Counted from the stretch's first letter, positions 34,538 to 43,354 are shown. The stretch is DNA of 64,000 nt from RPQJ01 sp963712815 (GCA_963712815.1 CAVQJL010000008.1:620001-684000); one strand, 5' to 3'. Program-made: numbers and translations. The notes: a model not told the origin generated them from the sequence alone.

Positions 34538-34851
34538 GTTCCGACGAACGCACCGCCGCCACGCCGCCGCCCGCCCGACGGCACGGGCTCGGCCGTCCCG
34601 GCGCCGTCCGGGTGTTGTGGATCGTGTTCATCGCGGTGCTGGCGCTCACGGTTGCCGCCGAGCTGCTCGTGCACCTGCACCCGCGATTCCGCCTCGAGCG
34701 CTGGTTCGGCTTCCACGCGGTCTGGGGATTCCTGAGCTGCGTGGCCATGGTGTTGTTCGCGAATTTCCTGGGCATCTTCCTGCGGCGCCCGGACGACTAC
34801 TACTCGCGTCAACCGGAGTGGCCGTACCGCGAGGAGCGCCGCGGTGATTGA
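34534..34851 (+). CDS. Small two-helix membrane protein in the antiporter operon, unrecognised
   Basis: A 105-aa protein with a Pro/Arg-rich cytoplasmic start, a helix VLWIVFIAVLALTVAAELLVHL, the loop HPRFRLERWFGFHAVW, a second helix GFLSCVAMVLFANFLGIFL, and a charged tail RRPDDYYSRQPEWPYREERR. It overlaps the gene before (ATGA) and the one after (8 nt), which argues that it is a real subunit or assembly factor of this complex. I do not recognise a named family. Confidence 0.8.
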   Translation: MSSDERTAATPPPARRHGLGRPGAVRVLWIVFIAVLALTVAAELLVHLHPRFRLERWFGFHAVWGFLSCVAMVLFANFLGIFLRRPDDYYSRQPEWPYREERRGD

Positions 34852-36523
34852 ACTCGCCTTTCCGCCCGCGTTCATCCTGATCTTCGGCGCACTGCTGATC
34901 GCGGTGGCGCGCCCCGCGCTGCGGCCGGTGATCGTGCTGCTCGTGCCGCTCGTGACGCTGTGGGCGATCTGGAGGCTGCCGGACGGCGTGCTCCTGACGA
35001 CGCAGTTTCTCGGCTACCCGATCGAGCTCGTCGAGTCGGGCAAGCTGCGGCGTCTGTTCGCCACCATATTCACGGTGATGGTATTTGCGGGCGGCCTGTT
35101 CGGACTCAAGCAGGCCCGCTGGACCGAGCTCGCCGCGGCCTACGCCTACGCCGCGGGCGCCGTGGGCGTGAGCTTTGCCGGCGACCTGATCACGATGTTC
35201 CTGTTCTGGGAGTTCATGGCGCTGTTCTCGACGGTGGTGGTGTGGTGCGGCGGCACCGAGAGCGCGCGCCGTGCCGGGGTGCGCTACGCCATCATGCATC
35301 TGGTCGGCGGGGTGATCCTCAAGATCGGCATCGAGGGGATCATGATCCACACCGGGTCCATCGACATCCGGCCGCTGGACCTCGACACCTTCGACGCGTG
35401 GGTGGTGCTGGCGGGCGTGCTGATCAACGCGGCCGCGCCGCCGGTCAGCCAGTGGCTCAGCGACGCCTACCCCGAAGCGAGCCCGACGGGCGCGGTGTTC
35501 CTGTCGGCGTTCACCACCAAGACCGCGGTGCTCGCGCTGATCCTGCTGTTCCCGGGGGCCGAGGTGCTGGTCTGGATCGGCCTGTACATGGTGTTCTACG
35601 GGATCACCTACGCGCTGCTCGAGAACGACATGCGGCGCATCCTGGCCTATTCCATCGTCAACCAGGTCGGGTTCATGGTCTGCGGCATCGGCATCGGCAC
35701 GCAGATGGCGCTCAACGGCGCCGCGGCGCACGCGTTCGCGCACATCATCTACAAAGCCCTGCTGCTGATGAGCGCGGGTGCGGTGATGCACCAGACCGGT
35801 CGCCGCAAGTGCACCGACCTCGGCGGCCTCTACCACTCGATGCCGCTCACGATGACCTGTGGAATGATCGGCGCGCTGTCGATCTCCGCGTTCCCGCTCA
35901 CCTCGGGATTCGTCACCAAGTCACTGATCAGCGAGGCGGCCGGGCAACAGGGCCTCGAGGTGGTGTGGATGCTGCTCGCCGCGGCCTCGGCCGGCGTGTT
36001 CCTGCACGCGGGCATCAAGTTCCCCTGGTTCGTGTTCTTCCACCGCGACTCCGGGCTGCGGCCGAGCGACCCGCCGTGGAACATGCGCGCCGCAATGCTG
36101 CTGTTCGCGGCCGCCTGCATCGTGCTCGGCTGCTTCCCGGGCCTGCTCTACCCGCTGTTGCCGTTCCCCGTGGACTACGTCCCCTACACGGCCGCCCACG
36201 TGGTGACCCAGTTGCAGCTGTTGCTGTTCGCGGGGCTCGCGTTCTTCGTGATGCTCTCGCAGATGGAGCGGATGCTGACCATCACCCTCGACTTCGACTG
36301 GTTCTACCGCGTGTTGCTGGTGCGCGTTGCCGTGGTCGTGGAAAGGACCTGGCAGTGGCTGGTGACGCGGTTGCGCGAACTGTGGCGCGACCTCGGGGTC
36401 GTGCTTGGTCCGCGCCTGGGGGCGTGGTTCCTGCCCAGCGGCCGGCTCGCGCAGACCTGGCCGACGGGCAGCATGACGCTCTGGGTCACGGTCATCCTCG
36501 TGCTGCTGGTGGTGCTGGCCTAG
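34844..36523 (+). CDS. Antiporter-like subunit (NuoL/M/N family), third copy, long C-terminus
   Basis: A 559-aa third paralogue, GTG start overlapping the small gene by 8 nt. The TM5 glutamate is present (LFWEFMALFSTVVVW) and the broken-helix lysine is kept (FTTKTAVLAL). The TM7 position that carries Lys in the other two (GKxA..P) reads LINAAAPPVSQWLSDAYPEASP, without Lys. An HAFAHIIYKALLLMSAGAV segment follows. The C-terminus has an extra region with DFDWFYRVLLVRVAVVVERT, like the amphipathic tail of NuoL-type subunits, and a last helix. Last gene of the operon. Confidence 0.9.
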   Translation: MIELAFPPAFILIFGALLIAVARPALRPVIVLLVPLVTLWAIWRLPDGVLLTTQFLGYPIELVESGKLRRLFATIFTVMVFAGGLFGLKQARWTELAAAYAYAAGAVGVSFAGDLITMFLFWEFMALFSTVVVWCGGTESARRAGVRYAIMHLVGGVILKIGIEGIMIHTGSIDIRPLDLDTFDAWVVLAGVLINAAAPPVSQWLSDAYPEASPTGAVFLSAFTTKTAVLALILLFPGAEVLVWIGLYMVFYGITYALLENDMRRILAYSIVNQVGFMVCGIGIGTQMALNGAAAHAFAHIIYKALLLMSAGAVMHQTGRRKCTDLGGLYHSMPLTMTCGMIGALSISAFPLTSGFVTKSLISEAAGQQGLEVVWMLLAAASAGVFLHAGIKFPWFVFFHRDSGLRPSDPPWNMRAAMLLFAAACIVLGCFPGLLYPLLPFPVDYVPYTAAHVVTQLQLLLFAGLAFFVMLSQMERMLTITLDFDWFYRVLLVRVAVVVERTWQWLVTRLRELWRDLGVVLGPRLGAWFLPSGRLAQTWPTGSMTLWVTVILVLLVVLA

Positions 36524-36550
36524 CGCCGCACGCTGCCCCGAGGAACACCC

Positions 36551-36569
36551 GTCCGCCGCGTTCGCGGAC
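36551..36569. terminator. Small hairpin between convergent antiporter operon and ubiA
   Basis: GTCCGC (36551-36556) and GCGGAC (36564-36569) pair across a 7-nt loop in the 52-nt gap between two convergent genes. No U-tract. Weak evidence. Confidence 0.3.
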
Positions 36570-36575
36570 CCGGGC

Positions 36576-37481
36576 TCAGGCGCGGAACACGTAGTCGAGC
36601 GCGATTCCCGCGAACACCGCCAGCCCGAACAGGTTGTTGTTCAGGAAGGCCCGGAAGCAGGCGGCGGGCTCGCGGCCGCGGATGAGCACCTGCTGGTGGA
36701 CGGCGAGCGCCGCGGCCGTCAGCAGGCCCGCCCAGTACCAGCGCCCGAGCGCCGTCATCCAGCCGACGAGGGCGAGGCCGCCGAGTGCGCCGGCCTGCAG
36801 CGCCGCGATCACGACACGGTCCCAGCGCCCGAACAGGATGGCCGAGGAACGAATGCCGATCACGAGGTCGTCCTCGCGGTCCACCATCGCGTACATGGTG
36901 TCGTAGGCGGTGGTCCACAGCACGACCGACAGGAACAGCGCCCAGGCCTCCGCCGGCACCGAGCCCGTCTGCGCCGCGAACGCCATCGGCACCGACCAGC
37001 CGAAGGCCGCGCCGAGGTAGGCTTGGGGCAACGAGAAAAAGCGCTTGAGGAACGGGTAGGTGACGGCCAGCACGCCGCCGATGAGCGCGAGCACCTGGGT
37101 CGGGCGGTTGAGCGGGATCACCAGCGCGAGTGCGATCAGGCCCAGCACTGCAAACAGCCCGAGCGCCTCGGCCGGCGACACCGACTGGCGCGCGAGCGGC
37201 CGGTCGGCCGTGCGGCGCACGTGCGGGTCGAACTCCCGGTCGGCGAAGTCGTTCATGACGCAGCCCGCCGAGCGCATCACGAAGGTGCCGATCACGAAGA
37301 TCACGAACAGCCGTTCGTCCGGGTGGCCGTCGGCGGAGACCCACAGCGCCCACAGCACGGGCCACAGCAGCAGCCAGATGCCGATCGGCCGGTCGAGACG
37401 CATCAGCCGTGCATACTCGCGCAGCCGCGACGGCGGCCGTTCGGCGCCCGATTTGTGGTCGACGTCTGTGGCGTTTCGCAT
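36576..37481 (-). CDS. ubiA: 4-hydroxybenzoate octaprenyltransferase
   Basis: A 301-aa membrane prenyltransferase of ubiquinone synthesis. The two Asp-rich motifs are CVMNDFADREFDPHV and YAMVDREDDLVIGIRSSA; the N-terminal LMRLDRPIGIWLLLWPVLWALW is typical of UbiA. About eight helices. Last gene of the rpoZ-spoT-ridA-recG-ubiA run; it starts 18 nt after recG ends. Confidence 0.96.
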   Translation of the reverse strand: MRNATDVDHKSGAERPPSRLREYARLMRLDRPIGIWLLLWPVLWALWVSADGHPDERLFVIFVIGTFVMRSAGCVMNDFADREFDPHVRRTADRPLARQSVSPAEALGLFAVLGLIALALVIPLNRPTQVLALIGGVLAVTYPFLKRFFSLPQAYLGAAFGWSVPMAFAAQTGSVPAEAWALFLSVVLWTTAYDTMYAMVDREDDLVIGIRSSAILFGRWDRVVIAALQAGALGGLALVGWMTALGRWYWAGLLTAAALAVHQQVLIRGREPAACFRAFLNNNLFGLAVFAGIALDYVFRA

Positions 37482-37499
37482 GGGGTCCGTGCGGCCGAC

Positions 37500-39587
37500 T
37501 CAAACCTTGCCGAAGCGCTCGCCGTCCCTGACCCAGCGGCGCAGCAATGCAGCTATGTTGGCCTCTGGGCCGCGCAGCATCAAATCGGCTGCCCGCTGGA
37601 CCCCCGGCAGCAGGTCGGAGTCGCGCACGAGGTCGGCGACCCGCAGCTGCATCAGGCCGGTCTGTCGCGTACCGAGCAGTTCGCCCGGGCCGCGCAGCTC
37701 GAGGTCGCGGCGTGCCACTTCGAAGCCGTCGCCGGTGTCGCGCAGCACCCCGAGCCGCTCGCGCGCGATGGGACTCAACGGCGGCGCATAGAGCAGCACG
37801 CAGGTGCTCTCCACCGTGCCGCGTCCCACCCGGCCGCGCAGCTGGTGCAGCTGCGCGAGGCCCATGCGCTCGGCGTTCTCGACGATCATCAGGCTGGCGT
37901 TCGGCACGTCCACCCCGACCTCGATGACCGTGGTAGCGACCAGCAGGTCGAGATCGCCACCCTTGAACGCGTTCATCACGGCGTCCTTGCGGCTGCCGGG
38001 CATGCGCCCGTGCACCAGGCCGATGCGGATGTCGGGCAGGGCGGCGGCGAGTGCTGCGGCGGTTTCCTCGGCCGCCTGGTGGCGCAGGGTCTCGGACTCG
38101 TCGATCAGCGGGCACACCCAGTACGCCTGGCGTCCCGCGCGGCAGGCGGCCTCGATGCGCGCGACCACCTCGTCGCGGCGCGCGTCGGGCAGCACCACGG
38201 TGCGCACCGGCGTGCGGCCGGGCGGAAGCTCGTCGATGACCGTAACGTCGAGGTCGGCGTAGGCCGTCATCGCCAGCGTGCGTGGGATGGGGGTCGCGGT
38301 CATCACGAGCTGGTGAGGGAATCGGCCGTCGGTGCGGCCCTTCTCGCGCAGCTGCACCCGCTGGTGAACACCGAAGCGGTGCTGCTCGTCCACGATGATG
38401 AGCGCGAGCCGTTCGAAGGCCACGCCTTCCTGGAACAGTGCGTGCGTGCCGACGGCGACCTGCACCGCTCCGCCCGCGAGGTCGCGGGTCAGCGCCGCAC
38501 GCGTCCGGCCCGCGAGGCGCCCGGTGAGCAGTCCGACACGCACGCCGAGCGGATCGAGCCAGCCGAGGAAGTTGCGGCCGTGCTGCTCCGCTAGCAACTC
38601 GGTCGGCGCCATCACCGCCGCCTGCGCCCCCTGCTCCACGGCGCGCAGCGCGGCGAGTGCAGCCACCACGGTCTTGCCCGAGCCGACGTCGCCCTGTACC
38701 AGCCGCATCATCGGATGCTCGCGGGCGAGGTCGGCCTGGATCTCGTCCCAGGCGCGGCGCTGCGCGCCGGTGAGGCTGAACGGCAGTCGCTCGAGGCAGC
38801 GCTGGACGAGGTCCCCCCGCGGCGGGAGCGGCCAGGCGTCGTCGCGGTCGGCGACCTGCCTGAGCTGGCGCAGGCTGATCTGGTGCGCGAGCAACTCCTC
38901 GAAGGCGAGGCGGCGCTGCGCGGGGTGCCGGCCCGCATTCAGCGCCTCGATGTCGGCGTGCGGCGGCGGCCGGTGCACGTAGCCGAGCGCCGCCTCGAGG
39001 GACGGCAGCCCCACGGTCCCCAGGACCTCGGGTGTGATCCAGTCTCGCAACCCGCCGCCCGGCAGCTGCGCGAGGGCGAGTCCGGTCAGCAGGCGCATCC
39101 GTCCCTGCTGAACGCCCTCGGTGGTCGGGTACACGGGCGTCAGCCCCTCGTCGGCCGGCGAGGGCCCGCCGGGCGTGATCTTGCGATACTCCGGATGGAC
39201 GATCTCGAGGCCGGCCGGTCCGGGCCGTGCTTCGCCGAAGCAGCGCAGCCGCGCGCCGCGCGCGAGCGACTCCTGCTGGGCGGCCGAGAAGTGGAAGAAG
39301 CGCAGCGTGAGGAAGCCCGAGCCGTCGGCGATGCGGCAGAGCAAGGCGCGGCGGCGCCGGAACACCACTTCGGCGAGCTGCACCTCGCCCTCGACCACGG
39401 CGCGGTCGCCCGCGCGCAGCGTGCCGATCGGGACGACGCGGGTGCGGTCCTCGTAGCGCAGCGGCAGGTGGAAGAGCACGTCCTGCACGGTACGCAGGCC
39501 GAGCCGGTCGAGCGTCGCGGCGAGGGCGTCGCCGACGCCGCGCAGGCTGGTGACGGGCCGCTCCTCGAGCGGCGGCGCCCCGGTCAC
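37500..39587 (-). CDS. recG: ATP-dependent DNA helicase RecG
   Basis: A 695-aa SF2 helicase that remodels stalled forks. The N-terminal wedge (OB) domain has LFHLPLRYEDRT; the motor has GDVGSGKTVVA (Walker A), DEQHRFGVHQR (Walker B, Asp-Glu-Gln-His), MTATPIPRTLA, ATTVIEVGVDVPNA and QLHQLRGRVGRG. Full length with the usual C-terminal LELRGPGELLGTRQTG. Lies 34 nt after ridA. Confidence 0.97.
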   Translation of the reverse strand: MTGAPPLEERPVTSLRGVGDALAATLDRLGLRTVQDVLFHLPLRYEDRTRVVPIGTLRAGDRAVVEGEVQLAEVVFRRRRALLCRIADGSGFLTLRFFHFSAAQQESLARGARLRCFGEARPGPAGLEIVHPEYRKITPGGPSPADEGLTPVYPTTEGVQQGRMRLLTGLALAQLPGGGLRDWITPEVLGTVGLPSLEAALGYVHRPPPHADIEALNAGRHPAQRRLAFEELLAHQISLRQLRQVADRDDAWPLPPRGDLVQRCLERLPFSLTGAQRRAWDEIQADLAREHPMMRLVQGDVGSGKTVVAALAALRAVEQGAQAAVMAPTELLAEQHGRNFLGWLDPLGVRVGLLTGRLAGRTRAALTRDLAGGAVQVAVGTHALFQEGVAFERLALIIVDEQHRFGVHQRVQLREKGRTDGRFPHQLVMTATPIPRTLAMTAYADLDVTVIDELPPGRTPVRTVVLPDARRDEVVARIEAACRAGRQAYWVCPLIDESETLRHQAAEETAAALAAALPDIRIGLVHGRMPGSRKDAVMNAFKGGDLDLLVATTVIEVGVDVPNASLMIVENAERMGLAQLHQLRGRVGRGTVESTCVLLYAPPLSPIARERLGVLRDTGDGFEVARRDLELRGPGELLGTRQTGLMQLRVADLVRDSDLLPGVQRAADLMLRGPEANIAALLRRWVRDGERFGKV

Positions 39588-39621
39588 GACGAACTCACGG
39601 CGCGCGTCGCGACCCCTGAGG

Positions 39622-40002
39622 TCACAGTGCGAGGATGCCGTCCATCTCGACGGCGGCGCCTTTCGGCAGTGCGGCCACGCCGACCGCGGCGCGGGCGGGA
39701 TAGGGCTGGGTGAAGTATTCCGCCATCACCCGGTTGACGAGCGCGAAGTGCGCGAGGTCGGTGAGATAGACGGTCAGCTTGACGATGTGCGAGAGATCGG
39801 CGCCCGCGGCCGCGCTCACCGCCTTCAGGTTCTCGAACACGCGCCGCACCTGCGATTCCATGTCGCCCGTGACCAGCTCACCGCTGGCCGGGTCGAGCGG
39901 GATCTGACCGGACAGATAGACCGTGTCGCCGGCGCGGATCGCCTGCGAGTACGTGCCGATCGCCTGGGGCGCGAGGGGAGTGTGGATGGGTGTACGGGGC
40001 AT
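39622..40002 (-). CDS. ridA: RidA family enamine/imine deaminase
   Basis: A 126-aa protein of the YjgF/YER057c/UK114 family that hydrolyses reactive 2-aminoacrylate-type enamines. It has GTYSQAIRAGDTVYLSGQIP, KLTVYLTDLAHF, and PARAAVGVAALPKGAAVEMDGI containing the catalytic Arg (PARAAVGV). The ATG at 40002 has an AAGGAG site 7 nt upstream. It lies 14 nt after spoT, a linkage common in gammaproteobacteria. Confidence 0.95.
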   Translation of the reverse strand: MPRTPIHTPLAPQAIGTYSQAIRAGDTVYLSGQIPLDPASGELVTGDMESQVRRVFENLKAVSAAAGADLSHIVKLTVYLTDLAHFALVNRVMAEYFTQPYPARAAVGVAALPKGAAVEMDGILAL

Positions 40003-40016
40003 GGGCGGGCTCCTTG

Positions 40017-42170
40017 TCAGGTCAGCGTGCGGGTTACTTTGAGCACCTCCGGCATACCCCGGATCGCGCGGATCACGCGCGCGAGGTGCCGGCGATCCTG
40101 CACGAGCAGTTCGAAGGTGAGCATCGAGGAGTCGCTGTCCCGCTCGACGACGGAGACGCGGTCGATGTTGGTCTGGGTGGCCGCGATTGCGGAGGCCACG
40201 CGCGCCAGCACACCCATGCGGTTCGTGACCTCCGCCTTGATCTCGACGTGGAACTGCCGGTCGGTGGCGGCCTGCCACGTGACCGATACCCACTTCTCGG
40301 GCTGCTTGCGGAACGAGGCCAGGTTGCCGCAGGCCTCCCTATGGATGACCACGCCGCGGCCGCTCGAGAGGTTGGCGAGGATCGGGTCGTTCGGGATCGG
40401 GAAGCAGCATCGCGCGTAGCTCACCACCAGGCCCTCGGTGCCGGCGATCGCGAGCGGTCCCGCGCCGCCGTCGGCCGGCGTGCCGGTTTCGCCGGGCAGC
40501 AGCCGCCGCGCCACGAACGGCGCCACGCGCTCGCCGAGCCCGATCTTCTCGTAGAGCTCCTCCTCGCTGCGCAGGCCGAGGTCGCGCACCACCGCCTCTC
40601 GGGTCTCCTCGGGCACCTTGCGCAGGCTGAGCGAGAATTCCTCGAGCGCCTGGTTGAGGAGCCGCCGGCCGAGTTCCACGGCCTCGGAGCGCTTGAGGTT
40701 CTTCAGGTACTGGCGGATCGCGGCGCGCGCCTTCGCGGTGACGACGAAGTTCACCCACGACGGGTTCGGCGTCGCGCCCTTGGCGGTGATGACCTCGACC
40801 GTCTGGCCGTTGCGCAGCGGCGTCCTGAGCGGCACGAGCCGGCGGTCCACCTTGGCGGCCACGCAGCGGTTACCGACGTCCGTGTGCACGTCGTAGGCGA
40901 AATCGACGCAGGTCGAGCCGCGCGGCAGGCGGCGGATGTCGCCCTTGGGCGTGAACACGTACACCTTGTCCGGGAACAGGTCGACCTTGACGCTCTCGAG
41001 GAACTCCTCGGAGTTGCCGCCCTGCTGGATCTCGACGAGCTGCTGCAGCCACTCGCGCGCGCGGTCGCTGTAGGTGCGGCCCGAGTCGTCGCCTTCCTTG
41101 TACTGCCAGTGCGCGGCGATGCCCGACTCGGCGACCTGGTGCATCTCTTCGGTGCGGATCTGCACCTCGATCGGCAGACCGTTCGGCCCGAAGGTGGTCG
41201 TGTGGAGCGACTGGTAGCCGTTCGCCCGCGGGATCGCGATGTAGTCCTTGAAGCGCCCGGGCATCGGCTTGTAGGTCTTGTGCACGATGCCGAGCGCGCG
41301 GTAGCAGGTGTCGGCCCGGTCGACCACGATGCGGATGCCGTACACGTCCACGATCTCGGCCAGCGAGACCTTCTTGCGGCGCATCTTCGTGTAGATGCTG
41401 TACACGTCCTTCTCGCGGCCCTCGACGCGTGCCGGGATGCCGGCCTTCTCGAGCGCCGCCACCAGCGCCGCCGCGATGCGCGCGACGAACTGCTTCTGGT
41501 TGCCCTTCGCCTTGCGCACCGCGGTCTCGATGACCTTGTAGCGGCGCGGGTAGAGGGAGTGGAAGCCGAGGTCCTCGAGCTCGACCTTGATCGAATGCAT
41601 GCCGAGCCGGTTGGCGATCGGCGCGTAGATCTCGAGCGTCTCGCGCGCGATGTTGCGGCGCTTGGCCGGCGGCATGGCGCCGAGCGTGCGCATGTTGTGC
41701 GTGCGGTCCGCGAGCTTGACGATGATCACGCGGATGTCGCGCACCATCGCGAGCAGCATCTTGCGGAAGCTCTCGGCCTGCGCCTCGGCCCGGCTCTTGA
41801 ACTGGATCTGGTCGAGCTTGCTGACGCCGTCGACGAGCTCGGCGACCTCGGAGCCGAAGCGCGTCGTGATCTCTTCCTTGACGGTCGGGGTGTCCTCCAT
41901 CACGTCGTGGAGGATGGCCGCGATCAGCGTCTGCGCGTCGAGGCGCAGGTCCGCCAGAAGGTCGGCGACGGCGACCGGGTGGGTGATGTAGGGCTCGCCC
42001 GAACGGCGGCGCTGGCCCTCATGGGCCTGGAAGGCGAAGTCGTAGGCAGCCTGCACGCGCTCGACATCCTCGGCAGGCAGGTAGCCCTCGAGCTTGTCGA
42101 TCAGCTGGTTGATGCCGATGGAGCGTCTTCCGTAGGGCAGCAGGCTGCGCAGGGAAGACCTGACGTCCAT
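40017..42170 (-). CDS. spoT: Bifunctional (p)ppGpp synthetase/hydrolase SpoT
   Basis: A 717-aa RSH protein. The hydrolase HD domain is intact (HPVAVADLLADLRLD, LIAAILHDVMEDTP), the synthetase domain has KLADRTHNMRTL, DVYGIRIVVDRADTCYRALG and HTTTFGPNGLPIEVQIRT, then TGS (VYVFTPKGDIRRLPRGSTCVDFAYDVHTDVG), a zinc-finger/conserved Cys region (VSYARCCFPIPNDPI) and a C-terminal ACT domain. The intact HD motif marks SpoT rather than RelA. It lies 21 nt after rpoZ, the classical order. Confidence 0.97.
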   Translation of the reverse strand: MDVRSSLRSLLPYGRRSIGINQLIDKLEGYLPAEDVERVQAAYDFAFQAHEGQRRRSGEPYITHPVAVADLLADLRLDAQTLIAAILHDVMEDTPTVKEEITTRFGSEVAELVDGVSKLDQIQFKSRAEAQAESFRKMLLAMVRDIRVIIVKLADRTHNMRTLGAMPPAKRRNIARETLEIYAPIANRLGMHSIKVELEDLGFHSLYPRRYKVIETAVRKAKGNQKQFVARIAAALVAALEKAGIPARVEGREKDVYSIYTKMRRKKVSLAEIVDVYGIRIVVDRADTCYRALGIVHKTYKPMPGRFKDYIAIPRANGYQSLHTTTFGPNGLPIEVQIRTEEMHQVAESGIAAHWQYKEGDDSGRTYSDRAREWLQQLVEIQQGGNSEEFLESVKVDLFPDKVYVFTPKGDIRRLPRGSTCVDFAYDVHTDVGNRCVAAKVDRRLVPLRTPLRNGQTVEVITAKGATPNPSWVNFVVTAKARAAIRQYLKNLKRSEAVELGRRLLNQALEEFSLSLRKVPEETREAVVRDLGLRSEEELYEKIGLGERVAPFVARRLLPGETGTPADGGAGPLAIAGTEGLVVSYARCCFPIPNDPILANLSSGRGVVIHREACGNLASFRKQPEKWVSVTWQAATDRQFHVEIKAEVTNRMGVLARVASAIAATQTNIDRVSVVERDSDSSMLTFELLVQDRRHLARVIRAIRGMPEVLKVTRTLT

Positions 42171-42191
42171 CGCGGCGGCTCGGGCCCGGAA

Positions 42192-42470
42192 TCAGTCTCC
42201 CAGGCCGAGGTGGGGCGCGCGCAGCTCACCCATGAACTCGGGCTCGGGGATGAATTCCTGAGGCGGGCGATCCGGCTCCTCGAGGATCTCGAGGCCGACA
42301 TGTCCGGCAGCCACCTCGCGGAGCGCGAGCACCGTCGGCTTGTCATTCGCCCAGTCGAGCGTGGGCTCGGCCCCGTTCGCCAGTTTGCGGGCGCGCCGGG
42401 ACGCGACCAGCACCAGCTGGAACAGGTTGGGGATGTTCTTCAGGCAATCCTCGACGGTAATACGGGCCAT
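42192..42470 (-). CDS. rpoZ: RNA polymerase omega subunit
   Basis: A 92-aa protein with MARITVEDCLKNIPNLFQLVLVASRRARKLANG and DKPTVLALREVAAG, the omega signature, plus an acidic/proline tail. I placed the start at the ATG at 42470, which gives the canonical N-terminus. First gene of the rpoZ-spoT-ridA-recG-ubiA run, with an extended -10 promoter about 40 nt upstream. Confidence 0.96.
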   Translation of the reverse strand: MARITVEDCLKNIPNLFQLVLVASRRARKLANGAEPTLDWANDKPTVLALREVAAGHVGLEILEEPDRPPQEFIPEPEFMGELRAPHLGLGD

Positions 42471-42510
42471 GGCGCTCGGACGTTTCAGTGACTGAGGGAC
42501 AAGGGGCGAA

Positions 42511-42519
42511 AGCATAGCA
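42511..42519 (-). promoter_or_regulatory. Predicted extended -10 promoter of rpoZ-spoT
   Basis: On the minus strand TG-C-TATGCT (42519-42511) fits an extended -10; the leader to the rpoZ ATG would be about 34 nt. The -35 region is poor, as expected for this promoter class. Confidence 0.45.
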
Positions 42520-42596
42520 CAGTGCCCGAAACCCGACGCCCGGCGGGAGGGTGCACGGGGCGGGACCGGGGGTCGGGGGCGGCCGGTCGTGCCGGC

Positions 42597-43229
42597 TCAG
42601 TCCGCGGTCAGATCGTCGGCCAGCCTCGCGAGTCCCGGCCGATCCCGGAGCGTGTCCACGCCCCGCCCCTGCACGATGGCCTGCAGTTCATCGAGGGCCC
42701 GCTCGAAGACGTCGTTAACCACGACGTGGTCGAACTCCCGCCAGTGGGTCATGTCCGAGGCCGCGTCGCGCAGGCGCCGCCGGATGACGTCCTCGCTGTC
42801 CGTGCCGCGTCCGCGGAGCCGGCGCTCGAGCTCGTCGCGCGACGGCGGCAGGATGAAGATCGAAATGCACTCCGGCAGCGAACGCCGCACCTGCGCGGCC
42901 CCCTGCCAGTCGATCTCGAGGATCAGGTCCCGGCCGGCCGCGAGCGAATCCTCCACCTGCCGACGGGCCGTCCCATAGTAGTTGTCGAAGACCAGCGCAT
43001 GCTCGAGGAACTCGCCAGCGGCCGCCATCGCCTCGAAGCCTGCCCGGTCCACGAAGAAGTAGTCGCGCCCGTGGACCTCGGCGGGCCGCTGCTTGCGGGT
43101 CGTGTAGGAGATGGAGAAACGCAGGCCCGGCTCGCGCCCCATCAGCGCCCCGACCAGCGAGGTCTTGCCCGCCCCGGAGGGCGCGGCGATCACGAAGAGC
43201 CGCCCGCGGCGGCCGGTCGGGCCGGTCAA
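42597..43229 (-). CDS. gmk: Guanylate kinase
   Basis: A 210-aa nucleotide kinase converting GMP to GDP. P-loop APSGAGKTSL, GMP-binding FSISYTTRKQRPAEVHGRDYFFV, LILEIDWQGAAQVR, and RRRLRDAASDM are all present. The start is TTG at 43229, with a GGAAGGA ribosome site 9 nt upstream, overlapping the stop of a small upstream ORF as TTGA. A longer frame upstream has non-coding codon use in that part. Confidence 0.94.
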   Translation of the reverse strand: MTGPTGRRGRLFVIAAPSGAGKTSLVGALMGREPGLRFSISYTTRKQRPAEVHGRDYFFVDRAGFEAMAAAGEFLEHALVFDNYYGTARRQVEDSLAAGRDLILEIDWQGAAQVRRSLPECISIFILPPSRDELERRLRGRGTDSEDVIRRRLRDAASDMTHWREFDHVVVNDVFERALDELQAIVQGRGVDTLRDRPGLARLADDLTAD

Positions 43230-43318
43230 GGTGAGGCGTCCTTCCGCAGCGGCCCGAGCACGAGCTGGTTGCCGATCCAGCCCACCACGTTCATGAGCAG
43301 CCCGGCCGCGAGGCCCAC
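43226..43318 (-). CDS. Unannotated small hydrophobic ORF between yicC and gmk (30 aa or more)
   Basis: From the GTG at 43318 it encodes MGLAAGLLMNVVGWIGNQ and a short tail LVLGPLRKDASP, one membrane helix. Its TGA overlaps the gmk TTG as TTGA, the same coupling seen at other junctions here. Nearly every codon ends in G or C, as in real genes of this genome, while the other frames do not. The frame is open up to the yicC stop with no ATG; CTG 43324 or an upstream non-standard start are alternatives, and no ribosome site stands out for the GTG. Confidence 0.5.
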   Translation of the reverse strand: MGLAAGLLMNVVGWIGNQLVLGPLRKDASP

Positions 43319-43354
43319 TCCCAGGAGATGCGTCCGGCGGGCGTCGCGGACGCT

